Source: Pseudomonas sp. BMS12 (lineage in GTDB: Bacteria > Pseudomonadota > Gammaproteobacteria > Pseudomonadales > Pseudomonadaceae). From it: 64,000 bases of DNA. The stretch's first letter is position 1. Each line of letters begins with the position of its first letter. This document shows positions 8,863 to 18,077 of this stretch, piece by piece. The notes below the pieces were generated by a model that saw nothing but the letters and a program-made list of their open reading frames with translations, was not told the origin of the DNA and did no database searches. The position numbers were made by a program, and so were the translations under genes. The DNA is taken from the NCBI RefSeq assembly GCF_001592875.1, contig NZ_LSOF01000002.1, forward strand, positions 1-64,000, read 5' to 3'.

Positions 8863-8892
8863 CATGTAGTATCCCGCCGCTTTTACTACATG
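8863..8892. promoter_or_regulatory. Inverted repeat upstream of glcB
   Basis: CATGTAGTA (8863-8871) and TACTACATG (8884-8892) form a perfect 9-bp inverted repeat with a 12-bp spacer, 49 bases before the glcB start. The left arm contains TAGTAT, a possible -10 hexamer. Candidate regulator site; I cannot name the protein. Confidence 0.5.
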
Positions 8893-8940
8893 GGCGTCCG
8901 GCCCGGATTTAGAGCTGTCTGGAATCAAGTGAGGCAAGCA

Positions 8941-11118
8941 ATGACTGAGCGCGTTCAAGTCGGTGGCCTGCAGGTCGCCAAAGCCCTTTACGACTTCATC
9001 AACAATGAAGCCATTCCCGGTACCGGCATTGCTGCCGACAAGTTCTGGGCGGGCGCCGAAGCCGTGATCAACGATCTGGCCCCGAAGAACCGCGCCCTGC
9101 TGGCCAAGCGTGACGACTTCCAGGCGCAGATCGATGCCTGGCACCAGGCCCGCAAAGGCCAGGCCCACGACGCCGCTGCCTACAAGGCCTTCCTCCAGGA
9201 AATCGGCTACCTGCTGCCGGAGCCGGCCGACTTCCAGGCCACCACCCAGAACGTCGACGAAGAAATCGCCCGCCTGGCCGGCCCGCAGCTGGTGGTGCCG
9301 GTGATGAACGCCCGCTTCGCCCTGAACGCCTCCAACGCCCGCTGGGGTTCGCTGTACGACGCGCTGTACGGCACCGACGCAATCAGCGAAGAAGGCGGCG
9401 CCGAGAAGGGCAAGGGCTACAACAAGGTCCGTGGTGACAAGGTCATCGCCTTCGCCCGCGCCTTCCTCGACGAGGCTGCGCCACTGGCTGCCGGCTCCCA
9501 CGTCGACTCCACCGCCTACAAGATCGTTGACGGCCGCCTGGTTGTCAGCCTCAAGGGCGGCAGCAACACCGGCCTGCGCGACGACGCGCAGCTGATCGGC
9601 TTCCAGGGCGATGCCGCCGCGCCGACCGCCGTGCTGCTCAAGCACAACGGCCTGCACTTCGAGATCCAGATCGACGCTTCCAGCCCGATCGGCCAGACCG
9701 ACGCCGCCGGCGTGAAGGACGTGCTGATGGAAGCCGCCCTGACCACCATCATGGACTGCGAAGACTCCGTGGCCGCCGTCGATGCCGACGACAAGGTCGT
9801 GGTCTACCGCAACTGGCTGGGCCTGATGAAAGGCGACCTGGCTGAAGAAGTCAGCAAGGGCGGCCAGACCTTCACCCGCACCATGAACCCGGACCGCGTT
9901 TACACCAAGGTCGACGGCTCAGAGCTGACCCTGCACGGTCGCAGCCTGCTGTTCGTGCGTAACGTCGGCCACCTGATGACCAACCCGGCCATCCTCGACG
10001 CCGCCGGCAACGAGATTCCGGAAGGCATTCAGGACGCGCTGTTCACCAGCCTGATCGCCATCCACAACCTGAATGGCAACACCAGCCGCAAGAACACCCG
10101 CACCGGCTCCGTGTACATCGTCAAGCCGAAGATGCACGGCCCGGAAGAAGTCGCCTTCACCACCGAGATCTTCGGTCGCGTCGAAGACGTGCTGGGCCTG
10201 GCGCGCAACACCCTGAAAGTCGGCATCATGGACGAAGAGCGCCGCACCACCGTCAACCTGAAAGCCTGCATCAAGGCCGCCAGCGAGCGCGTGGTGTTCA
10301 TCAACACCGGCTTCCTCGACCGTACCGGTGACGAAATCCACACCTCCATGGAAGCCGGCGCCGTGGTGCGCAAGGCGGCCATGAAGGCCGAGAAGTGGAT
10401 CGGTGCCTACGAGAACTGGAACGTCGACATCGGCCTGGCCACCGGCCTGCAAGGCCGCGCGCAAATCGGCAAGGGCATGTGGGCCATGCCCGACCTGATG
10501 GCCGCCATGCTCGAGCAGAAGATCGCTCACCCGCTGGCCGGCGCCAACACCGCCTGGGTGCCGTCACCGACCGCCGCCGCGCTGCACGCCCTGCACTACC
10601 ACAAGGTCGACGTGTTCGCCCGCCAGGCCGAACTGGCCAAGCGCGAGCGCGCTTCGCTGGACGACATCCTGAGCATCCCGCTGGCACCGAACACCAACTG
10701 GACCCCGGAAGAAATCCAGAACGAACTGGACAACAACTCCCAGGGCATCCTCGGCTACGTGGTGCGCTGGATCGACCAGGGCGTCGGCTGCTCCAAGGTG
10801 CCGGACATCAACGACGTCGGCCTGATGGAAGACCGCGCTACCCTGCGCATCTCCGCCCAGCTGCTGGCCAACTGGCTGCGCCACGGCATCGTCACCGAAG
10901 AGCAGGTGGTCGCCAGCCTCAAGCGCATGGCGCCGGTGGTGGACAAGCAGAACGCCAACGACCCGCTGTACCGCCCGCTGGCCCCGAACTTCGACAGCAA
11001 CATCGCCTTCCAGGCCGCCCTGGAACTGGTAGTCGAAGGCACCAAGCAGCCGAACGGCTACACCGAGCCGGTGCTGCACCGCCGCCGCCGCGAGTTCAAG
11101 GCCGCCAACGGTCTGTAA
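8941..11118 (+). CDS. glcB: Malate synthase G
   Basis: Condenses glyoxylate with acetyl-CoA to malate, completing the glyoxylate shunt and glycolate use. The product is 725 aa from ATG 8941 ([19 protein letters not shown]), the size of Pseudomonas GlcB; the 51 in-frame bases upstream overlap the inverted repeat and are not coding. Family landmarks include [48 protein letters not shown] and [14 protein letters not shown]. It is monocistronic, with an intrinsic terminator 20 bases after the stop. Confidence 0.98.
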   Translation: MTERVQVGGLQVAKALYDFINNEAIPGTGIAADKFWAGAEAVINDLAPKNRALLAKRDDFQAQIDAWHQARKGQAHDAAAYKAFLQEIGYLLPEPADFQATTQNVDEEIARLAGPQLVVPVMNARFALNASNARWGSLYDALYGTDAISEEGGAEKGKGYNKVRGDKVIAFARAFLDEAAPLAAGSHVDSTAYKIVDGRLVVSLKGGSNTGLRDDAQLIGFQGDAAAPTAVLLKHNGLHFEIQIDASSPIGQTDAAGVKDVLMEAALTTIMDCEDSVAAVDADDKVVVYRNWLGLMKGDLAEEVSKGGQTFTRTMNPDRVYTKVDGSELTLHGRSLLFVRNVGHLMTNPAILDAAGNEIPEGIQDALFTSLIAIHNLNGNTSRKNTRTGSVYIVKPKMHGPEEVAFTTEIFGRVEDVLGLARNTLKVGIMDEERRTTVNLKACIKAASERVVFINTGFLDRTGDEIHTSMEAGAVVRKAAMKAEKWIGAYENWNVDIGLATGLQGRAQIGKGMWAMPDLMAAMLEQKIAHPLAGANTAWVPSPTAAALHALHYHKVDVFARQAELAKRERASLDDILSIPLAPNTNWTPEEIQNELDNNSQGILGYVVRWIDQGVGCSKVPDINDVGLMEDRATLRISAQLLANWLRHGIVTEEQVVASLKRMAPVVDKQNANDPLYRPLAPNFDSNIAFQAALELVVEGTKQPNGYTEPVLHRRRREFKAANGL

Positions 11119-11137
11119 CTCGTAGCCGCTGTGAAAG

Positions 11138-11163
11138 AACCGCCCTCCGGGGCGGTTTTTTTA
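11138..11163 (+). terminator. Rho-independent terminator of glcB
   Basis: AACCGCCC-TCCG-GGGCGGTT hairpin (11138-11157) followed by a T-run (TTTTTT). Confidence 0.92.
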
Positions 11164-11672
11164 TGGCCAAGCAGCTGAGGTGCTGCATGGTCTGCTGGGC
11201 GGCACCCAGCCTTGGCCACGACAACCGCAGCACGAAGTAGCTCCAAGCCCCGCCATCGCGGCTAAAGCCGCTCCCACAAGGGCCTCGCGGCATGTGCCTA
11301 CTGGGGCGGCATGGCAGGGCTTGCGGGGGAGGTTGAACGACCCTGCGCTTTAGCCGGGATTACAGAGCCAAGGGCCACGCCGTGCTACCCACCCAAACGC
11401 CCGAAACGAGTGCAGCGGGACATTCCTGCTTATCGGGATAACTCGCGGTTATGCGCAGCACACGACGGCAAGCCCCAGCTGGCGGGCTTTGTCCAGCCCC
11501 TGGGGGAAACGCATCCGGCTGTCCTCACCTTTGGCTATGGGCATAAGGATTATTCAGAAGTCAGGACAGGGGCAGCCACCTAGGATGCCCCGGCACCTGT
11601 CATCAGGCTGCAAAGAAGTGATGCGCCGCGCGGCTCGTGCTGCCGGCCTTCTTTGACCAGCAGGAGAGCTCC
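11164..11672. other. Intergenic region without a recognisable gene
   Basis: About 500 bases between the glcB terminator and the DUF1302 gene. It contains one REP half (11254-11280, ATCGCGGCTAAAGCCGCTCC followed by CACAAG). The short open frames lack ribosome sites and domain features. The promoter of the DUF1302/DUF1329 pair must lie here, but I could not assign a clear -35/-10 or sigma-54 element. Confidence 0.6.
11254..11280 (+). repeat. Single REP half-element
   Basis: Canonical Pseudomonas REP sequence, GCGGCTAAAGCCGC core followed by TCCCACAAG, here unpaired. Confidence 0.8.
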
Positions 11673-13487
11673 ATGAAAAGAACAACAACAGGCGCGAGGG
11701 CCATGCACCCTCACGCCCTGGCTCTGGCCGTAGCATTGGCAACAGCACTACCGGCCCAGGCCGCCAGTTTCAACATCGGGGAAATCGAAGGGCGCTTCGA
11801 CTCGGCCCTGTCCATCGGCGCCAGCTGGGCCATGGACGACGCCGACGGCAAATTCATCGGCAAGGCCAACGGCGGCACGGCATCGAGCCGCACCAGCGAC
11901 GATGGCCGCCTGAATTTCAAGAAGGGCGAGACCTTCTCCAAGATCTTCAAGGGCGTGCACGACCTGCAGCTGAGCTACGGCGAGACCGGCGTGTTCCTGC
12001 GTGGCAAGTACTGGTACGACTTCGAACTGAAGGATGAGCACCGTCTGAACTACGACATCGACGACAGCGGCCGCGACAGCGCTGCCAAGTCCTCCGGGGT
12101 CGAGTTGCTGGACGCATTCATCTACCACAACTATCTGCTGGGCGATCTGCCGGGCAGCGTGCGCGCCGGCAAGCAGGTGGTGAGCTGGGGCGAGAGCACC
12201 TTCATCGGCAACGGCATCAACGCCATCAACCCGGCCGATGTCGCTTCCTTCCGCCGCCCGGGCTCGGAAATCAAGGAAGGCCTGATCCCGGTCAGCATGC
12301 TCTACATCACCCAAGGCTTGAGCGACAACCTGTCCATCGAGGCCTTCTACCAGTTGAAATGGGAGAAGACCGTGCTGGACAACTGCGGAACCTTCTTCGG
12401 TGCCGACACCGCGGCCAAGGGCTGCAACCTGGGTGTGGCCACCTTCGGAAACGATTTCGACCGCGATCCGGCGGTGTACGGCTGGATACCGCGCCAGAGT
12501 GATCAGGAGGCGCGCGACGGCGGCCAGTTCGGCGTGGCCCTGCGCTGGCTGGCGCCGCAGTTGAACGACACCGAGTTCGGCTTCTACGCCATGAATTACC
12601 ACAGCCGTACGCCGGAGAGCATGTGGACGGTGGGCAACGCCAGCCTCAGCGCCGTCACCGGCGCCCCTGGGCCGGGCAGCGCGCGCTACTACCTGGAGTA
12701 CCCGGAAGACATCCGCCTCTACGGCATCAGCTTCGCCACCACCACTCCGGACGGCACCGCGCTGTCCGGCGAGATCAGCTACCGACCGAACATGCCGCTG
12801 TCGCTCAACGGTACCGACGTGTCCACCGCCGCCAGCGTCGGCGCGCTGGTCAACCTGCTCGGCATCGAAGGCCTGGCGATCTTCGACAGCGGCTGGGCCG
12901 ATGCCCGCCAGGGCAGCCTGGTGCCGGGCTACCAGCGCCTGCCATTCACCCAGGCCCAGGTCAGCGCCGTGCGTACATTCGACAACGTGCTGAGCAGCGA
13001 CCGCCTGGCCCTGGTCGGCGAAGTCGGTTACAGCCATATCGGCGACCTCGGCTCGGCCGACGGCTCCGACCTGCGTTTCGGCCGTAGCAGCGTGTTCGGC
13101 TACGGCCAGCTACCCGCATCCGCGGCGGCACTCGGCAACAACGGCAACCAGCTCTGCTCCGCCCTGCTCAATAGCGCCAACCCGGGGCAATGCACCGACA
13201 AGGGCTTCTACACCCAGAACTCCTGGGGTTATCGCCTGCGTGCACAGCTGGAGTTCAACGACGCCGTCGCCGGGGTCAACCTCAAGCCCAACCTGGCCTT
13301 CGCCCACGACGTCGAGGGCAACGGCCCGACCTTCACCGAGGGCAACCGGTCGGTGAGCATCGGTCTCGACGCCGACTACCTGTCCACCTACACCGCCAGC
13401 CTGAGTTACACCGATTACTTCGGTGGCGACTTCAACACCAACACCGACCGCGACTTCCTCGCCTTCAGCGTCGGCATGAGCTTCTGA
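11673..13487 (+). CDS. DUF1302 family exported protein (probable outer-membrane beta-barrel)
   Basis: The 604-aa protein has an N-terminal signal peptide cleaved near LPAQA-ASFNIG. A long region then alternates short amphipathic strands with Gly/Asp turns and ends in FLAFSVGMSF, whose terminal Phe is typical of outer-membrane barrels. DUF1302 proteins are regularly encoded beside DUF1329 proteins, as here (11-base gap), often near catabolic or export genes for hydrophobic compounds; the function is not established. ATG 11673 follows AGGAGAGCTCC. Codons 3-6 (AGA ACA ACA ACA) create the Crc/Hfq-type motif AACAACAA, suggesting catabolite repression. Confidence 0.85.
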   Translation: MKRTTTGARAMHPHALALAVALATALPAQAASFNIGEIEGRFDSALSIGASWAMDDADGKFIGKANGGTASSRTSDDGRLNFKKGETFSKIFKGVHDLQLSYGETGVFLRGKYWYDFELKDEHRLNYDIDDSGRDSAAKSSGVELLDAFIYHNYLLGDLPGSVRAGKQVVSWGESTFIGNGINAINPADVASFRRPGSEIKEGLIPVSMLYITQGLSDNLSIEAFYQLKWEKTVLDNCGTFFGADTAAKGCNLGVATFGNDFDRDPAVYGWIPRQSDQEARDGGQFGVALRWLAPQLNDTEFGFYAMNYHSRTPESMWTVGNASLSAVTGAPGPGSARYYLEYPEDIRLYGISFATTTPDGTALSGEISYRPNMPLSLNGTDVSTAASVGALVNLLGIEGLAIFDSGWADARQGSLVPGYQRLPFTQAQVSAVRTFDNVLSSDRLALVGEVGYSHIGDLGSADGSDLRFGRSSVFGYGQLPASAAALGNNGNQLCSALLNSANPGQCTDKGFYTQNSWGYRLRAQLEFNDAVAGVNLKPNLAFAHDVEGNGPTFTEGNRSVSIGLDADYLSTYTASLSYTDYFGGDFNTNTDRDFLAFSVGMSF

Positions 13488-13498
13488 GGTCTCTGCAC

Positions 13499-14872
13499 AT
13501 GACTCTTTCGATGACCCGCACGCAACTGCTGCGTACCGGCCTGCTCGGCCTCGCCCTGCTCGCCAACCAGACCCTGGCCGCGGTGCCGGCCGAGCAGATC
13601 GCCCGCCTCGACCGGGACCTGACCCCGGTCGGCGCCGAACGGGCCGGCAATGCCGACGGCAGTATCCCGGCCTGGACCGGCGGTCTGGCCAGGGACGCCG
13701 GCCAGCGCGACGCCGACGGCTTCCTTGCCGACCCGTTCGCCGCCGACCAACCGCTGTTCACCATCACCGCGGACAATCTCGGCCAGTACCAGGACAAACT
13801 GACCCCCGGCCAAATCGCCCTGCTCAAGCGCTACCCGCAGAGCTACCGCATCCCGGTCTATCCGACCCGGCGCTCGGTCAGCCTGCCCCCGGACTACCTG
13901 GAAGTCACTCGCCGCAACGCCTCCGACACCCAGCTCGCCGAAGGCGGCAACGGCCTGCTCGGCTATCGCAGCGGCGGCCTGCCCTTCGTCATTCCGCAGA
14001 ACGGCCTGGAAGTGATTTGGAACCACATCGGCCGCTATCGCGGCCGGGCCTACCAGCGCATGGTGGTGCAGGCCTCGCCGCAGGCCAACGGCGCCTTCAC
14101 CCCGAGCCTGATCAAGCAGCAACTGACCTACCCGGTGGCCCTGTCCGACTACACACCAGAGGAAATGGCCAACTTACTCTTCCTGTACCGCGAGGAGTTC
14201 CTCTCCCCGGCCCGCCTGGCCGGCGGCGTGCTGCTGGTCCACGAGACCATCAACCAGGTCAAGGAGCCGCGCATGGCCTGGCAGTACAACGCAGGCCAGC
14301 GCCGCGTGCGCCGCGCGCCGCAGGTCGCCTACGACAGCCCCGGTGCCGAAGGCATGCGCACCATGGACGATTTCGACATGTTCAACGGCTCGCCGGATCG
14401 CTTCGACTGGCAGCTGGTGGGCAAGAAGGAGATCTACATCCCCTACAACAGCTACCGAATGGGTTCGCCCAAGCTGAAGTACACAGACATCATCCAGCCC
14501 GGCCATCTCAACCCCGAACACGCCCGTTACGAGCTGCACCGGGTCTGGCACCTGACCGCCACTCTCAAGGCCGGAGAGCGGCATGTCTATTCGCGCCGCG
14601 ATTTCTTCATCGACGAGGATAGCTGGCAAGCCGCCGAGGTCGATGCCTACGACGGCCGTGGCCAACTGTGGCGCGTGTCCGAAGGTCACAGCCTGTTCTT
14701 CTACGATCAGCAGGCCCCGCAGTTCAGCGCCGAAACCCACTACGACATACTCTCCGGTCGCTACGCCGTCAGCGCGCTGTACAACGAGCAGCAACGCGCC
14801 TACCAGTTCGACGTGCAATACAGCCGTAAACAGTTCACCCCCAGCGCCTTGCGTGCCGCGGGCATTCGCTGA
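13499..14872 (+). CDS. DUF1329 family exported protein
   Basis: A 457-aa protein with a signal peptide (cleavage near TLA-AVPAEQ). The conserved N-terminal block LDRDLTPVGAERAGNADGSI and IPAWTGGL is diagnostic of DUF1329, which resembles the LolA/LolB lipoprotein-carrier fold. It is probably periplasmic and may work with the upstream DUF1302 barrel, perhaps in trafficking a hydrophobic compound; this is inferred from co-occurrence. ATG 13499 is preceded by GAGGT; a second ATG four codons later is possible. A strong terminator follows, so the pair is a two-gene unit. Confidence 0.88.
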   Translation: MTLSMTRTQLLRTGLLGLALLANQTLAAVPAEQIARLDRDLTPVGAERAGNADGSIPAWTGGLARDAGQRDADGFLADPFAADQPLFTITADNLGQYQDKLTPGQIALLKRYPQSYRIPVYPTRRSVSLPPDYLEVTRRNASDTQLAEGGNGLLGYRSGGLPFVIPQNGLEVIWNHIGRYRGRAYQRMVVQASPQANGAFTPSLIKQQLTYPVALSDYTPEEMANLLFLYREEFLSPARLAGGVLLVHETINQVKEPRMAWQYNAGQRRVRRAPQVAYDSPGAEGMRTMDDFDMFNGSPDRFDWQLVGKKEIYIPYNSYRMGSPKLKYTDIIQPGHLNPEHARYELHRVWHLTATLKAGERHVYSRRDFFIDEDSWQAAEVDAYDGRGQLWRVSEGHSLFFYDQQAPQFSAETHYDILSGRYAVSALYNEQQRAYQFDVQYSRKQFTPSALRAAGIR

Positions 14873-14895
14873 GTTCCACGCGATACTCCACCTTG

Positions 14896-14922
14896 GGCGG
14901 CCTACGGGCCGCCGCTTTTTTA
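14896..14922 (+). terminator. Rho-independent terminator of the DUF1302-DUF1329 unit
   Basis: GGCGGCC-TACG-GGCCGCC hairpin (14896-14913) followed by GCTTTTTTAT, 23 bases past the DUF1329 stop. Confidence 0.92.
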
Positions 14923-15014
14923 TCGCTTGCAGCGACAACCTGTCGGTATTTGCCCCCGAGGTGCATCGTCTGCTTTAGAGTCCGCCACTCGCCCATGACA
15001 TTCCGGCCTTGCTC

Positions 15015-15926
15015 ATGAAGCTGCACCAGCTCCGCGCCATCGTCGCTATCAGCGAGAGTGGCAGTATCCAGGAGGCCTCGCGTCTGCTGTACATCTCCCA
15101 GCCGGCCCTGTCCAAAAGCATCAAGGAGCTGGAGACCGAGCTCGGCGTGCCCCTGCTGATCCGCTCCAACCGTGGCATCACGGTCACCGACTACGGCGAG
15201 CGCCTGGTACGCCGCGCCCGCCTGATCCTTGAAGAGGTGCGCCGCGCCCGCGAGGAGATAGAGACCCTCAAGGGCACCATGGACGGCAAGGTGGCCATCG
15301 GCGTGTCGCCGGTCACCCCCGGCGCCCAGTTCATCGATAGCCTCAACCGCTACCGCAAGCGCTATCCCAAGGTGCAGGTGCAGATCCACGAACTGCGTCC
15401 GTCCAAACTGATGGAGGCCCTGCGCGAGGGCCTGCTGGACTTGGCGCTGACTTCGCTACCGTCCAACCGCAACAGCGAAGGCTTTCACTGGATCTCGCTG
15501 TACAGCCAGCCAGCGGTACTCGCGGTGCGCAAGGGCCACCCACGTAGCGGCGCGCGCTCGCTGCGCGATCTACTCGACCAGGAATGGCTGGTACAGGAGC
15601 TGCTGGAGCAATCACAGATCGGCGCGATCTTCGAAGACAATGGCTTGCCCTACCCACAGCAGGTCACCGTGTGCTCCTCGGTGGTGCTGTTCAGCGAGCT
15701 GGTAGCGCAAACCGACGCCGTCAGCTACTGGTCACGCCGTGTGCTCGAGCATGTCCGCAAGCTCGGCCAGGAGCTGGAGGTGCTCGAAGTGAGCGAGCAG
15801 ATACCGCCGATGAACATTTCGCTGGTCTGCCGCGACCAGGAGCTGATGACTCGCGAGGCCAAGGCCCTGGCCGACGAACTGGTGTACGCCTACAAGAGCC
15901 CGCATGCGCCTAGGCTGGGCGAATGA
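15015..15926 (+). CDS. LysR family transcriptional regulator
   Basis: A 303-aa LysR-type regulator: N-terminal winged helix-turn-helix (MKLHQLRAIVAISESGSIQ, then ISQPALSKSIKELE at residues 30-44) followed by a periplasmic-binding-like effector domain. The HTH resembles the AbgR/TdcA branch. In E. coli AbgR controls M20 amidohydrolases for p-aminobenzoyl-glutamate, and an M20-like remnant and an MFS carrier lie about 600 bases downstream, so they may once have been its targets (inference). ATG 15015 fits the domain start; the weak upstream codons are unlikely. Confidence 0.92.
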   Translation: MKLHQLRAIVAISESGSIQEASRLLYISQPALSKSIKELETELGVPLLIRSNRGITVTDYGERLVRRARLILEEVRRAREEIETLKGTMDGKVAIGVSPVTPGAQFIDSLNRYRKRYPKVQVQIHELRPSKLMEALREGLLDLALTSLPSNRNSEGFHWISLYSQPAVLAVRKGHPRSGARSLRDLLDQEWLVQELLEQSQIGAIFEDNGLPYPQQVTVCSSVVLFSELVAQTDAVSYWSRRVLEHVRKLGQELEVLEVSEQIPPMNISLVCRDQELMTREAKALADELVYAYKSPHAPRLGE

Positions 15927-15933
15927 GTCAGGC

Positions 15934-16398
15934 TCAGCTGTAGCGCGGCTCGCAACTCACTTCGGTCTTTACCGAGCTGGCAATAAAGCATTCCTCGTGC
16001 GCCTCGTGGTGCAGAGCATCGAGCTGCACTCGGCTGGGCACGGCACCGTTGAAGCTCACTGCCGGACGTAGGGTGACGCGGGTCATGGCTAAGCGGCCCT
16101 CGGCGTTCCTGGCCATACGGCCCTCGGCCTGGTCGCGGTAGCTATCCACCTTCCAGCCGTTGCGCGCCGCCAGCGAGAGGAACCAGAGCATATGGCAACT
16201 GGACAACGAAGCGACGAAGGCCTCTTCCGGGTCCACCGCGTCCTCGCGCGAGCTAGGCAACGGCACCACATGCGGCGAGGACGAGGCCGGCACCTCGATG
16301 CCGCCGTCGAAGCGCCACAGGTGACCGCGACTGTAGCGGTTGTCGAGGAAGTCCTGGTCGCCGCGTGACCAGAGGATTTCGGCGGTATAGAGCGCCAT
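15934..16398 (-). CDS. OsmC family peroxiredoxin-like protein
   Basis: A 154-aa OsmC/Ohr-family protein, thiol-dependent enzymes that reduce organic hydroperoxides in the cytoplasm. It starts MALYTAEILWSRGDQDFLDN and has the first redox Cys in EAFVASLSSCHMLWFLSLAA and the second in HEECFIASSVKTEV, as in the YhfA/OsmC-like branch. The ATG at 16398 leaves an upstream gap of about 130 bases to the divergent M20-like remnant. It converges tail-to-tail with the LysR gene, 7 bases apart. Confidence 0.92.
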   Translation of the reverse strand: MALYTAEILWSRGDQDFLDNRYSRGHLWRFDGGIEVPASSSPHVVPLPSSREDAVDPEEAFVASLSSCHMLWFLSLAARNGWKVDSYRDQAEGRMARNAEGRLAMTRVTLRPAVSFNGAVPSRVQLDALHHEAHEECFIASSVKTEVSCEPRYS

Positions 16399-16528
16399 TG
16401 TGGCTCTCCCGAACGGATGGCAGACCAGCATAACCAAAGCCGATACGCATGCGCAGAGGTGATTATCCGGCGCCCTCCGGCCTGCGGCATGCTGCGGCGC
16501 ATCCTGGACAACACCACAAGGACACCCG

Positions 16529-16654
16529 ATGCAGTCGATCCCGCAGATCCTGTCCTGGCAGGACGAAGTCGCGCATCGCAGGCGACACCTCCCGCAACGC
16601 CCGGAGATGGGTAGCGCGGATCACCCACCGGAAAGCCAGCAGAGCGAGTCCTGA
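16529..16654 (+). pseudogene. Probable N-terminal remnant of an M20 (HipO-like) amidohydrolase
   Basis: A 41-codon frame begins MQSIPQILSWQDEVAHRRRH and continues LPQRPEMG. It resembles the first 30 residues of M20 amidohydrolases such as hippurate hydrolase, where the usual text is RRxLHxHPELG; the two histidines are replaced by Pro and Arg. Nothing downstream resembles the rest of a roughly 390-aa enzyme; the frame stops at TGA 16652-16654, three bases before the MFS start. It has a ribosome site (AAGGA). It may be a decayed gene left by deletion whose initiation region now leads the MFS gene, or a small coupling ORF. Confidence 0.5.
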
Positions 16655-16657
16655 GCC

Positions 16658-17968
16658 ATGCAGTCGCCCTCCCCCACTCGCCGCAGGCTGGTGATCGCCA
16701 TGCTGATGGCGGTGATGGTCATCAGCGTGCTGGACAAGACCATCTTCGGCTTCGCTGGCCTGGCAATCATGGAAGATCTGCAACTGAGCGCGGAACAGTT
16801 CGGTTTTGTCAGCAGCGCCTTCTTCTTCCTCTACTCGCTGTCCGGCGTGCTGGTGGGCTTTCTCGCCAATCGCCTGCCGACGCGCTGGATACTGGTCGGC
16901 ATGTCGCTGGTCTGGGTCACCGCCCAACTGATGGTGACCTTCGCCAGCAGCCTGTGGACCCTCACCGCCAGCCGCCTGCTGCTCGGTGCCGGCTGTGGCC
17001 CGGGCAGCGCCGTGACCCAGCATGCAACCTTCAAGTGGTACGCGCCGCACGAGCGCGTGCTGCCGGGCTCGCTGGTCCAGGTAGCGCTGATGATCGGCGC
17101 GGCCCTGGGCGCCCTGCTGCTGCCCTTCAGCATCGAACACTATGGTTGGCGCACCGTCTACCTAGCGCTGGCCATACTCAGCCTGCTGTGGATCGGAGCC
17201 TGGTTACTGCTCGGCGGCGAGGGCCCCTATAGCGAGAACCAGGAAGAGCTGAAGAGCGCGGCACGGGTGCCCTATCGTCACCTGCTGCTCAACCGCACCT
17301 TCCTCTGGCTCAGCTTGGTGTGCTTCCTGGCCTACCTGCCCAGCGCCCTGGCCTTCAGCTGGACCGCAGTGTACGCGCAGAAGGGCCTGGGCCTGACGCC
17401 CATGCAGAACGGCTACCTGATGCTCACCGCCACCGTCCTCCTGATCATCTTCAACCTAGTGGTGCCGGGTCTGTCGCACCGCGCCCTGGGCCGCGGCGCC
17501 TCACTGCAGCGAGCCATGATCTGGCCGCCGATGCTGGCCTGCATGCTGGGCGGGCTGGCGCTGATCGCCCTCGGATTCATCGCCCAGAGCGTGGCGGCCA
17601 AGCTGGTCCTCTATGTGCTTGGCAGCGTGGCCCTGAACCTGGTGTTCAGCTACAGCATGAGCATCACCGCGCACATCTCCCCCAGCGTCCAGCGCGGCGC
17701 CATGCTGGCCATCCATGTCGCCAGCCTGACCCTCTCTGGCGCCTTCTATCCCTGGCTGGTCGGCAAGGCCACCACGCTGCTGAGCAATGACGTGAGTCGC
17801 GGGGTGGAACTCATCCTCGGCGTGTCCGGCACGGTGATCCTGATCGCCGCTCTGCTCGGCCTGCGCATGCTGACCCCGGAGCCGACTCGCCAGCGCCTGC
17901 TGCGGCTGAGCGGCCAACCGGACCAGCCGCTGAATCCCTCCACCCTGAGCGCCCTGAAGAGCCACTGA
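16658..17968 (+). CDS. MFS transporter
   Basis: A 436-aa inner-membrane major facilitator carrier with about 12 hydrophobic segments. The N-terminal motif DKTIFGFAGLAIMEDL and the loop FLANRLPTRW fit the anion:cation symporter (organic acid) branch. It is initiated by TGAGCCATG, three bases after the stop of the M20-like remnant, so it is probably translationally coupled to it. An M14-like peptidase gene follows after 109 bases. The substrate is unknown; the neighbours suggest an amide- or peptide-linked carboxylate (inference). Confidence 0.9.
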   Translation: MQSPSPTRRRLVIAMLMAVMVISVLDKTIFGFAGLAIMEDLQLSAEQFGFVSSAFFFLYSLSGVLVGFLANRLPTRWILVGMSLVWVTAQLMVTFASSLWTLTASRLLLGAGCGPGSAVTQHATFKWYAPHERVLPGSLVQVALMIGAALGALLLPFSIEHYGWRTVYLALAILSLLWIGAWLLLGGEGPYSENQEELKSAARVPYRHLLLNRTFLWLSLVCFLAYLPSALAFSWTAVYAQKGLGLTPMQNGYLMLTATVLLIIFNLVVPGLSHRALGRGASLQRAMIWPPMLACMLGGLALIALGFIAQSVAAKLVLYVLGSVALNLVFSYSMSITAHISPSVQRGAMLAIHVASLTLSGAFYPWLVGKATTLLSNDVSRGVELILGVSGTVILIAALLGLRMLTPEPTRQRLLRLSGQPDQPLNPSTLSALKSH

Positions 17969-18077
17969 ATCCTTTACCCCCACAGCGCATCGGCACTGGG
18001 CCTAACGAGAGCTCCGGCCCAGAGCGCTGAATCCTCCGTCCGATATCCGGCGGTACCACTCACCACACGGAAACACC

